A stretch of DNA of 7,601 nucleotides, taken from positions 1 to 7,601 of the forward strand of contig JAGBFZ010000144.1 of assembly GCA_018110855.1 (NCBI GenBank), read 5' to 3'. Position numbers and translations under genes: made by a program. A model generated the notes under the pieces. It searched no databases and was not told where the DNA came from. It was given only the letters and a program-made list of their open reading frames with translations. Shown here piece by piece: positions 1 through 5,221 of this stretch; position 1 is the stretch's first letter; each line of letters starts with the position of its first letter. Source of the DNA: Oscillospiraceae bacterium. GTDB lineage: Bacteria; Bacillota; Clostridia; Oscillospirales; Ruminococcaceae.

Positions 1-372
1 TATGGTGTCAAAGCCTGCGTTTTTCATGCCCTGTATCATCTCGGCGGTGGTGTAGGGCTGCCCCCAGCCTGTTTCAAAGCCGTCGGGGTTCGAGCCGCCT
101 GTGTAGCTCTGATGATTGTAGGCTTCGAGAGTGTTGCCCAGATTTATGCCGTTGCCCATGGCTCTTATCATTTCAAGGGAGGTCATGCCCTTGAGCTTTT
201 CCTCCTCGGCGGGGTCTGCTTCGGGGGGAGTGCTTTCCGATAAGGCTTCGGTCTGTGCGGGAGCGGCTGAATCCTCGGGCTTTTCGCCGTTTCCGCTGTT
301 TCCTGCGCAGCCTGCCAGCATTGTCATGGCGAGGCACAGGGCTGCGGCTGATGATATCGTTTTCATTTTCAT
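1..372 (-). CDS. Lipoprotein GH5-type endoglucanase/cellulase, N-terminal part (runs off left edge)
   Basis: The reading frame is open from an ATG at 370-372 to the window edge, giving 124 codons with no stop. An AGGAGG site at 380-385 lies 7 bases upstream and fixes the start. Residues 1-22 form a lipoprotein signal peptide: basic KMK start, hydrophobic core, and lipobox L19-A20-G21-C22, so the mature protein should be lipidated on Cys22 and held on the outer face of the membrane. Residues 23-60 are a low-complexity linker rich in Ala, Pro, Ser and Glu. From about residue 66 the sequence reads like the first strand and helix of a GH5 barrel: MGNGINLGNTLEA at 72-84, then ETGWGQPYTTAEMI at 100-113 and a following KNAGFDTI, a stretch that in the family normally runs on to the RIPV strand. 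GH5 enzymes hydrolyse beta-1,4-glucans, xyloglucan or mannan. The catalytic glutamates would be beyond the edge, so activity and subfamily cannot be judged here. The GH5 assignment is from motif recognition and is fairly sure; the substrate is open. Confidence 0.85.
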   Translation of the reverse strand, partial: MKMKTISSAAALCLAMTMLAGCAGNSGNGEKPEDSAAPAQTEALSESTPPEADPAEEEKLKGMTSLEMIRAMGNGINLGNTLEAYNHQSYTGGSNPDGFETGWGQPYTTAEMIQGMKNAGFDTI

Positions 373-438
373 ATATGTTCCTCCTGTGATATTTCTGCTT
401 TTGGGTTTTATTGCTGCGGTATTTGTTTATCTGATACA

Positions 439-467
439 ATATTATCATATTTCTGATGAAAATTCAA
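439..467 (-). promoter_or_regulatory. Candidate promoter for the GH5 lipoprotein gene
   Basis: Read on the minus strand, TTGAAT (plus-strand 462-467) is separated by 17 bases from TAATAT (439-444), and a TG one base before the -10 box gives an extended -10 element. Transcription would begin near 432, leaving a leader of about 60 bases before the ATG at 372. It is a motif match only. Confidence 0.5.
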
Positions 468-591
468 GGGCTTTTATACAATTTTTCTGTGAAAACAGGT
501 TTTTTATATGTGAATATACTTTTGTTATAGTTAATATAAATAAAATCAGACATATATTTTTAAAGTTTCTGTACAAAATTACGTCAGACTA

Positions 592-620
592 TTGCAATGC
601 TTATACAAATGATATATAAT
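592..620 (+). promoter_or_regulatory. Candidate promoter for the EF-G-like gene
   Basis: TTGCAA at 592-597 and a perfect TATAAT at 615-620 are spaced by 17 bases. Transcription would start near 627 and give a leader of about 83 bases. A second perfect -35 box, TTGACA at 653-658, lies downstream, but no good -10 sits 16-18 bases after it, so the upstream pair is preferred. Confidence 0.5.
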
Positions 621-709
621 AAATATTGTAATAACAAGGCTGATTGTGTATTTTGACAACAAACCTCATTTTCAGTCAAGATAAATCATTTTAAAGGAGC
701 GAACCTATT

Positions 710-2788
710 ATGAACGACTACTGCGCAGAGAATATCAGAAATATTGCTATTGCGGGACACAGCGGCTCGGGTAAGACCACCCTTGCCGAAGCCCTTATCT
801 ATAAGGCAGGTGCTTCCGACCGCCTCGGAAAGACCTCTGACGGAAACACTGTTTGCGACTACGATCCCGAGGAGATCAAGCGCAAGGCTTCTCTCGGCGC
901 TGCTCTCGCTTCATTTGAATATAACGGCTTGAAGCTCAATCTTCTTGACGCACCCGGCCTTTTCGATTTCGAGGCTGATATGCTTGAGGCTGTAAGGGCT
1001 GCGGACACTGTTATGATAACCGTTTCGGGCAAGTCGGGCGTTAAGGTCGGTACCGAAAAGGCTTACAAGGCTGCACGCAAGGCAGGCAAGGCTACCATGT
1101 TCGTTATCACCAAGGTGGACGATCCCGACGCAAATTTTTACAACGTTCTTACCGATCTGAAAACCGTTTTCGGTCCTACCGTATGTCCTGTTATCGTTCC
1201 TGTTATCAAGGACAGACAGGTGGTTTCCTATGTTAATCTCATTGAGATGAAATGCTACAAATATGACGAGAAGGGCAATGTGAGCGAGACGGATATGCCC
1301 ACTGCCGAGGTTTCCGAGAAGATGGACTATCGTCTGGACGGTCTGGTTGCCGCTTTCTCCGAGGCTGTTGCTGAGACGGACGATGAGCTTATGGAGAAGT
1401 TCTTCGAGGGTGAGGCTTTCACTCAGAAGGAGCTTGTTAAGGGTCTTCATGACGGCATGAACAAGGGTCTTATCACTCCTGTTGTTTGCTGCTCGGATAT
1501 TACTATGGGCTGCATTGATATGCTGCTCAAGGAGGTATGTCTCCTTATGCCTTCTCCTGCTGACTGTCCTCCTGCTGAGGCTGTTTCGGGCGACGATATC
1601 GAGGAGATCGAATGTAAAAATGACGCTCCTCTCAGAGCCTTCGTATTTAAGACCGTTGCCGATCAGTTCGTGGGCAAGATGTCCTTTATCAAGGTCATGA
1701 GCGGCGTTTTAAAGGCTAATTCCGAATACATAAACGCTTCTACCGGCGAGCCTGAGAAGATCGGCAAGCTGTATTCTCTCTGCGGAAAGAAGCAGACTGA
1801 GGTCTCCTCCGTTAATGCGGGCGATATCTGCGCCGCTGTGAAGATCGGTGCGGCTACCAATGACACTATCTGCGAGGGCAAGCCTGTTTCCCTTGACAAG
1901 ATCGTATTCCCCAAGCCCTGCTACAAGATGGCTGTGAAGGCTAAGGCTCAGGGCGATGAAAGCAAGATAAGCGCTGCTTTTGCAAGGCTCTGCGAGGAGG
2001 ATCCTGCTCTGTCCTTTGCTCAGGACCCTGCTACGGGCGAATTTGTTATTGCGGGTCTGGGCGAGCAGCATATTGAGGTGGCTGCTGCCAAGCTCAAGAA
2101 CAAATTCGGCGTGGACGCTGCTCTTGCTCCCGTACGCATTGCTTACCGTGAGACTATCCGCAAGAAGGTAAAGGCTGAGGGCAAGCACAAGAAGCAGTCG
2201 GGCGGTCATGGTCAGTACGGTCATGTATGGATAGAGTTTGAGCCTTGTATTTCTGATGAGCTGGTATTCGAGGAGAAGGTTTTCGGAGGCGCTGTTCCCA
2301 AGAATTTCTTCCCTGCTGTTGAAAAGGGCCTCAGAGACTGCATGAACAAGGGTGTGCTGGCAGGCTGTCCTGTTACGGGCGTTAAGGCTATTCTTGTGGA
2401 CGGCTCATATCACCCTGTTGACAGCTCGGAAATGGCGTTCAAGACTGCTGCGGCTATTGCTTTCAAGGAGGGCATCAAGCAGGCTGATCCTACCATCCTT
2501 GAGCCTGTGGGCACACTTACCGCTCTTATTCCCAATGACAACACGGGCGACGTTATGGGCGACCTTAACAAGCGCAGAGGAAGAGTTCTGGGCATGAATC
2601 CTGCTGAGGAAAAGGGTATGACTGAGATAGTTGCAGAGGTCCCCGAAAGGGAGATGCAGTCCTTTACCATGCAGCTCCGTCAGATAACCCGCGGCAGAGG
2701 CAGCTTCCAGTTTGAATTTGTTCGCTATGAACAGCTGCCTGCTAATCTGGTTTCCGATGTTATCCTTTCCCTGAACAGCGCAGAATAA
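710..2788 (+). CDS. EF-G-like translational GTPase (EF-G-2 type paralogue)
   Basis: This 692-residue protein has the full five-domain EF-G layout. The G domain is at about 1-290, with P-loop GHSGSGKTT (16-24), DAPG (80-83) and TKVD (134-137). Domain II starts near 306, domain III near 402, domain IV holds SGGHGQYG (497-504) and the tip loop DGSYHPVD with His568, and domain V starts near LEPVG at 597. The family normally uses GTP hydrolysis on the ribosome during translocation. Classical EF-G has AHIDAGKTT, a switch I RGIT motif, DTPG and NKxD. Here the P-loop is GHSGSGKTT, the switch I Thr aligns with Ser61, and the last two are DAPG and TKVD. These traits match the EF-G-2 subgroup as I recall it from Thermus thermophilus, whose cellular role is poorly defined. 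It is therefore probably not the housekeeping fusA, and no ribosomal protein or tuf genes are adjacent. The start is supported by AAAGGAG at 692-698. It is likely monocistronic, since a strong terminator follows. Confidence 0.9.
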   Translation: MNDYCAENIRNIAIAGHSGSGKTTLAEALIYKAGASDRLGKTSDGNTVCDYDPEEIKRKASLGAALASFEYNGLKLNLLDAPGLFDFEADMLEAVRAADTVMITVSGKSGVKVGTEKAYKAARKAGKATMFVITKVDDPDANFYNVLTDLKTVFGPTVCPVIVPVIKDRQVVSYVNLIEMKCYKYDEKGNVSETDMPTAEVSEKMDYRLDGLVAAFSEAVAETDDELMEKFFEGEAFTQKELVKGLHDGMNKGLITPVVCCSDITMGCIDMLLKEVCLLMPSPADCPPAEAVSGDDIEEIECKNDAPLRAFVFKTVADQFVGKMSFIKVMSGVLKANSEYINASTGEPEKIGKLYSLCGKKQTEVSSVNAGDICAAVKIGAATNDTICEGKPVSLDKIVFPKPCYKMAVKAKAQGDESKISAAFARLCEEDPALSFAQDPATGEFVIAGLGEQHIEVAAAKLKNKFGVDAALAPVRIAYRETIRKKVKAEGKHKKQSGGHGQYGHVWIEFEPCISDELVFEEKVFGGAVPKNFFPAVEKGLRDCMNKGVLAGCPVTGVKAILVDGSYHPVDSSEMAFKTAAAIAFKEGIKQADPTILEPVGTLTALIPNDNTGDVMGDLNKRRGRVLGMNPAEEKGMTEIVAEVPEREMQSFTMQLRQITRGRGSFQFEFVRYEQLPANLVSDVILSLNSAE

Positions 2789-2799
2789 GGCTTTTTTGG

Positions 2800-2825
2800 C
2801 GGGGAGCCTTCCGCTCCCCGTTTTT
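2800..2825 (+). terminator. Intrinsic terminator after the EF-G-like gene
   Basis: An 8-base-pair GC-rich stem pairs 2800-2807 (CGGGGAGC) with 2813-2820 (GCTCCCCG) around a 5-base loop, followed at once by TTTTT at 2821-2825. It begins 11 bases after the stop codon and separates the EF-G-like gene from the next transcription unit. Confidence 0.92.
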
Positions 2826-2852
2826 CATTTATCTTAAATTCTGTGATAAAAA

Positions 2853-2889
2853 ATTGACAAATTTACGGAATCCATTTCTATTGACAAAT
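2853..2889 (+). repeat. Direct repeat ATTGACAAAT, two copies
   Basis: The 10-base sequence ATTGACAAAT occurs exactly at 2853-2862 and 2880-2889, 27 bases apart start to start. The downstream copy contains the -35 box of the promoter. The upstream copy has no good -10 partner (the bases 17 downstream are TCTATT), so it may be a duplicated regulator site or a weak second promoter. Confidence 0.55.
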
Positions 2890-2909
2890 CGGGGGATTTG
2901 TAATAAAAT
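2881..2909 (+). promoter_or_regulatory. Promoter for the anchored secreted protein
   Basis: A perfect TTGACA at 2881-2886 is followed after 17 bases by TAAAAT at 2904-2909, one mismatch from consensus. Transcription should start near 2916, giving a leader of about 63 bases. A perfect TATAAT at 2910-2915 is also present, but the bases 17 upstream of it do not resemble a -35 box. The spacer and the start region are covered by inverted repeats, described separately. Confidence 0.7.
2885..2900. promoter_or_regulatory. Inverted repeat inside the promoter spacer, possible operator
   Basis: CAAATC at 2885-2890 and GATTTG at 2895-2900 are perfect inverted arms around GGGG. The dyad begins in the -35 box and fills the spacer up to the -10 box, the place where a repressor would block polymerase. 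No regulator gene is in the window to pair with it. Confidence 0.4.
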
Positions 2910-2921
2910 TATAATGTATAG

Positions 2922-2938
2922 TCGGTTGGTTCGACCGA
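2922..2938. promoter_or_regulatory. Dyad at the transcription start, operator or leader hairpin
   Basis: TCGGT at 2922-2926 pairs with ACCGA at 2934-2938. With an internal T-G wobble and a G-C pair the stem extends to 7 pairs around a 3-base loop. It lies about 6-22 bases after the predicted transcription start. That suits a TetR-type operator, whose arms often contain GACCG/CGGTC, or a 5' hairpin that stabilises the mRNA. The choice between these is inference. Confidence 0.4.
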
Positions 2939-2978
2939 TACTTATGAGAGAAAAGAAAACAGAGAGAAAGATGGGTCA

Positions 2979-3707
2979 ATGATGAAAAAATTATTATCTG
3001 TTCTGATCGCTGCTGCTGCGGCATTTACTATGAGCACTGCTGTTTATGCTGAGACTGAAAAATCCGAAAGCATGGGCGAGGCTACGATCACCTTTGATAC
3101 TGAAAAATCACTTGAGTACATACATACCTTCGGAAATGCCTCTGACGCGGGGCTTACTATGGAGCTTACCGAGAAGGACGCTCTTTCGGGCAAGGGTCTG
3201 AAGCTCAGCGAGAGCTTCAAGGGCAACCTCAGCAACCGTTACGGCGGCTTCTATCTGGAAGCTGAGGATTTCGGCATCAAGGACTTTTCCGGATATACCA
3301 TGAAGCTTTATATCAGCGCTTCCTCTAAGGCTGCAAAGGCTACTCCTCATTTTGAAGTGTTTACTGACGGTGAGAAATGGGTCTCCGAGAGCTTCCTTAC
3401 TGATTCTGCGGGCAGCTACAGAGTGGCTTCCATTACTGTTCCTGCTAACGCTTCCAACACAAAGATAGGCGTTTCCTTCCCGATCGTTTCCGATTTTGAA
3501 GGTGAACTCGGTATGTTTGACGATATTACTATTACTGACAATTACGGCAAGTCTATTCCCAATGTGGGAGATATTGACAATTCCCTTTATCAGGGTCCCA
3601 GCGGATTTACCTCGGTCATTACTGTTATTCTGTTTATTCTGCTGGTTCTTGCGGTCATTGGCGGCGTCGCATTCTTTGTTCTTAAGGCACTCAGAAAGTA
3701 CAGATGA
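2979..3707 (+). CDS. Secreted protein with C-terminal membrane anchor, beta-sandwich-like ectodomain, function unknown
   Basis: I do not recognise this 242-residue protein. Residues 1-24 are a signal peptide (MMKKLL start, Ala-rich core, likely cleavage after AVYA at 21-24). Residues 25-205 are an exported domain of alternating polar and hydrophobic stretches, with features common in jelly-roll carbohydrate-binding domains: ITFDTEKS (37-44), GLTMEL (58-63), a GKGLKL segment (71-76), GYTMKLYI (105-112), and a closing FDDITITD (180-187). Residues 211-235 are one strongly hydrophobic helix followed by KALRKYR, a type I membrane anchor with a basic cytoplasmic tail. The protein should therefore sit on the outside of the membrane. 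There is no LPXTG motif and no catalytic motif. Two ATG codons are tandem (2979 and 2982); AAAGATGG at 2967-2974 is a weak ribosome site and fits 2982 at least as well. Its downstream neighbour is an exported SGNH esterase, so a glycan-binding or cell-envelope role is plausible but unproven. Confidence 0.8.
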   Translation: MMKKLLSVLIAAAAAFTMSTAVYAETEKSESMGEATITFDTEKSLEYIHTFGNASDAGLTMELTEKDALSGKGLKLSESFKGNLSNRYGGFYLEAEDFGIKDFSGYTMKLYISASSKAAKATPHFEVFTDGEKWVSESFLTDSAGSYRVASITVPANASNTKIGVSFPIVSDFEGELGMFDDITITDNYGKSIPNVGDIDNSLYQGPSGFTSVITVILFILLVLAVIGGVAFFVLKALRKYR

Positions 3708-3728
3708 TATTTCGTGTATGATCATTTG

Positions 3729-3755
3729 ACGGCTGCTTTTTATGCAGCCGTTTTT
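3729..3755 (+). terminator. Intrinsic terminator between anchored protein and SGNH esterase
   Basis: ACGGCTGC at 3729-3736 pairs perfectly with GCAGCCGT at 3744-3751 around a 7-base loop, and the run TTTTT covers 3751-3755. The next start codon is only 31 bases beyond the T-run, and I see no good promoter in between. It may therefore be a partial terminator inside a two-gene unit. Confidence 0.88.
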
Positions 3756-3786
3756 AATGCTATTTTGATTAAAGGAGTTAAAGATT

Positions 3787-5049
3787 ATGAAGAATAGATT
3801 TATCCCGGGTATGATGGCTGCGGTAATGTGTATTTCACTTGCGGGCTGCTCAAAAAACGACAGCGAGGTTGCGGAAACTACAGCCGCAATGCTTTCGGAA
3901 CAGGTCTCAGATTCGGCTGAGACTGCTCCCGAAGAGCCTTTTGTGCTTGAAAACGGCATTACGGACGCTATGTACAAGCGTGCGCTGATAAGCGAGGGCA
4001 ATAGGTCCCGCCTTGTAAAAGCAATGCAGAATGCCCAGAACAGCGGAAAGATAACTGTCGGTGTTATCGGCGGCTCCATTACTCAGGGCAGCCTTGCTTC
4101 CAATCAGGCAAACTGCTATGCGGAGCTTTTCCACAGCTGGTGGACTGAAAAATTCCCCGACTGCGAAGTGGATTTTGTTAATGCAGGCATTGGCGGAACA
4201 AATTCTTATCTCGGTGTTCACAGGGTGGACGAGCAGCTGCTGAGTGCAGAGCCTGATGTGGTTATTGTGGAATTTTCTGTTAATGATACCGACAAGGTGA
4301 TGAACAAGTATTCCTATGACAGCCTTGTAAGAAAAATACTTAACAGTGAGGGCGCTCCTGCGGTGATGCTTCTCTTTACTGCTTCTACTGATGGCAATAA
4401 CCTTCAGGAGGTCCATAAGGAGATAGGTTCTTTCTATAATTTGCCTATGATAAGCTACAGAGAGGCATTTTATCCCGAGATCGAGGCGGGAAATATTGAG
4501 TCAAAGGATATTTCTCCCGACGGACTTCACCCCAATGATGACGGTCACAGGCTTATCGGTCAGCTGCTGACAAGATATCTCGACAGCGTTTACGATGATA
4601 TCGCAAATATCGACACGAATGATATATCCGTTCCCGACAAGCCTTACACTGCGGATTACTATGCAGAAGCTGTAATGCTCGGCGCTTCGGAAGTTTCTCC
4701 CATTGAGATAAGCGGCTTTGAGCTTGGCTCAAACAGCGTTTATCCCCAGCTTTTCCCCGATAATTTCGTTACTGCGGGAGAAGGATATCTCAAATTTGAG
4801 TCGGAATGCAAATGTCTCGGCTTCTTCTATCTCAAGCAGACCAACGGCAAGGGCGGCAAGTATGACGTTTATGTTGACGGCGAGCGCAAGGGCACTCTTG
4901 AAGCCGATTTCTCGGGCGGCTGGGGAAATTACGGCGACACAAAGCAGATAATCATATCCAAGGAAAAGGAAAAGCACACTGTTGAGATAAAGCTCGCTGA
5001 GGGCAGCGCAAACACTGAGCTTACTATTCTGGGTATCATGCAGAGCTGA
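3787..5049 (+). CDS. Lipoprotein SGNH/GDSL-family esterase with C-terminal beta-rich domain
   Basis: The 420-residue protein opens with a lipoprotein signal peptide ending in lipobox L18-A19-G20-C21, followed by an acidic linker to about 50. The catalytic domain, about 60-270, carries the SGNH blocks. Block I is GGSIT at 95-99 with nucleophile Ser97, block II is NAGIGGTNS at 132-140, block III is SVND at 164-167 with Asn166, and block V is DGLH at 245-248 with Asp245 and His248. All expected catalytic residues are present. Residues about 295-420 look like a separate beta-sandwich, with FFYLKQ, GKYDVYVDG and HTVEIKL strands. Such enzymes are hydrolases of ester bonds, and in fibre degraders many remove acetyl groups from xylan, mannan or pectin. 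A surface deacetylase is the likeliest role, but the substrate and CAZy esterase family cannot be fixed by eye. The start is supported by AAAGGAG at 3771-3777. It may be expressed by read-through from the anchored-protein promoter. No intrinsic terminator is seen after it. Confidence 0.88.
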   Translation: MKNRFIPGMMAAVMCISLAGCSKNDSEVAETTAAMLSEQVSDSAETAPEEPFVLENGITDAMYKRALISEGNRSRLVKAMQNAQNSGKITVGVIGGSITQGSLASNQANCYAELFHSWWTEKFPDCEVDFVNAGIGGTNSYLGVHRVDEQLLSAEPDVVIVEFSVNDTDKVMNKYSYDSLVRKILNSEGAPAVMLLFTASTDGNNLQEVHKEIGSFYNLPMISYREAFYPEIEAGNIESKDISPDGLHPNDDGHRLIGQLLTRYLDSVYDDIANIDTNDISVPDKPYTADYYAEAVMLGASEVSPIEISGFELGSNSVYPQLFPDNFVTAGEGYLKFESECKCLGFFYLKQTNGKGGKYDVYVDGERKGTLEADFSGGWGNYGDTKQIIISKEKEKHTVEIKLAEGSANTELTILGIMQS

Positions 5050-5067
5050 TCATACGGCTGCTATGCT

Positions 5068-5077
5068 TAAACGTTTA
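5068..5077. promoter_or_regulatory. Palindrome TAAACGTTTA, LacI/CcpA-like site
   Basis: This perfect 10-base palindrome has the central CG and AAACG/CGTTT arms typical of LacI/GalR-family operators. Against the CcpA cre consensus TGNAANCGNNNNCA the right half (CGTTTACA) fits fully and the left half misses the TG. It lies 48 bases upstream of the -35 box of glycogen phosphorylase and 19 bases after the esterase stop, so a sugar-responsive regulator could act on the phosphorylase promoter. Confidence 0.4.
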
Positions 5078-5124
5078 CAACAGTAAATCCCGTTTGTCGA
5101 ATAAATATTTGTTTATTATTCCTA

Positions 5125-5153
5125 TTGAAAAAACTGCACAGATATTTTATAAT
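5125..5153 (+). promoter_or_regulatory. Promoter for glycogen phosphorylase
   Basis: TTGAAA at 5125-5130 and a perfect TATAAT at 5148-5153 are separated by the optimal 17 bases. Transcription should start near 5160, leaving a leader of about 62 bases. An AT-only inverted repeat, AATAAA (5100-5105) and TTTATT (5112-5117), lies just upstream and may act like an UP element; that part is weak. Confidence 0.75.
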
Positions 5154-5221
5154 ATTTTTAGGCACATTTTTACATTTGATCATCCGGATACCGAAAATTA
5201 TTTCATGAAGGAGAAGTGAAT

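Larger units (their letters stand above)
373..709. other. AT-rich divergent intergenic region
   Basis: This 337-base spacer separates the minus-strand GH5 lipoprotein from the plus-strand EF-G-like gene. It is much more AT-rich than the flanking genes and carries many stops. It holds a promoter candidate in each direction and the two ribosome binding sites, listed separately. I see no tRNA, no riboswitch fold that I recognise, no repeat array and no convincing small gene. An open frame on the plus strand at 131-619 runs across the left gene and into this spacer, but it has no ribosome binding site and is a shadow of the lipoprotein gene. Confidence 0.7.

Noticed and set aside
131..619. Plus-strand open frame of 162 codons across the left gene and spacer
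   Set aside because: It is antisense to the GH5 lipoprotein, has no ribosome binding site, and its product shows no recognisable domain.
653..685. Second promoter from TTGACA at 653-658
   Set aside because: The best -10-like sequence (GATAAA at 680-685) is 21 bases away and would put the start on top of the ribosome binding site.
911..1450. Minus-strand frames inside the EF-G-like gene, also 1709-2224
   Set aside because: They are shadows of a full-length conserved GTPase with no start signals of their own.
710..2788. Tetracycline ribosomal protection protein (TetM-like)
   Set aside because: Those proteins have an AHVDAGKTT-type P-loop and NKxD; this one has GHSGSGKTT and TKVD and keeps the EF-G SGGHGQYG and GSYHPVDS motifs.
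2971..2982. Upstream ATG with a three-codon leader peptide overlapping the anchored-protein start
   Set aside because: It encodes only ATG GGT CAA then TGA; the ATG sits within the purine-rich ribosome site itself, so it is most likely incidental.
3108..4079. Long minus-strand open frame of 323 codons
   Set aside because: It lies opposite the anchored protein, a terminator and the start of the esterase, lacks a ribosome site, and its product resembles no family; the plus-strand genes explain the region.
5041..5070. Terminator after the SGNH esterase
   Set aside because: Only short imperfect pairing is possible and there is no T-run, so no intrinsic terminator can be supported.
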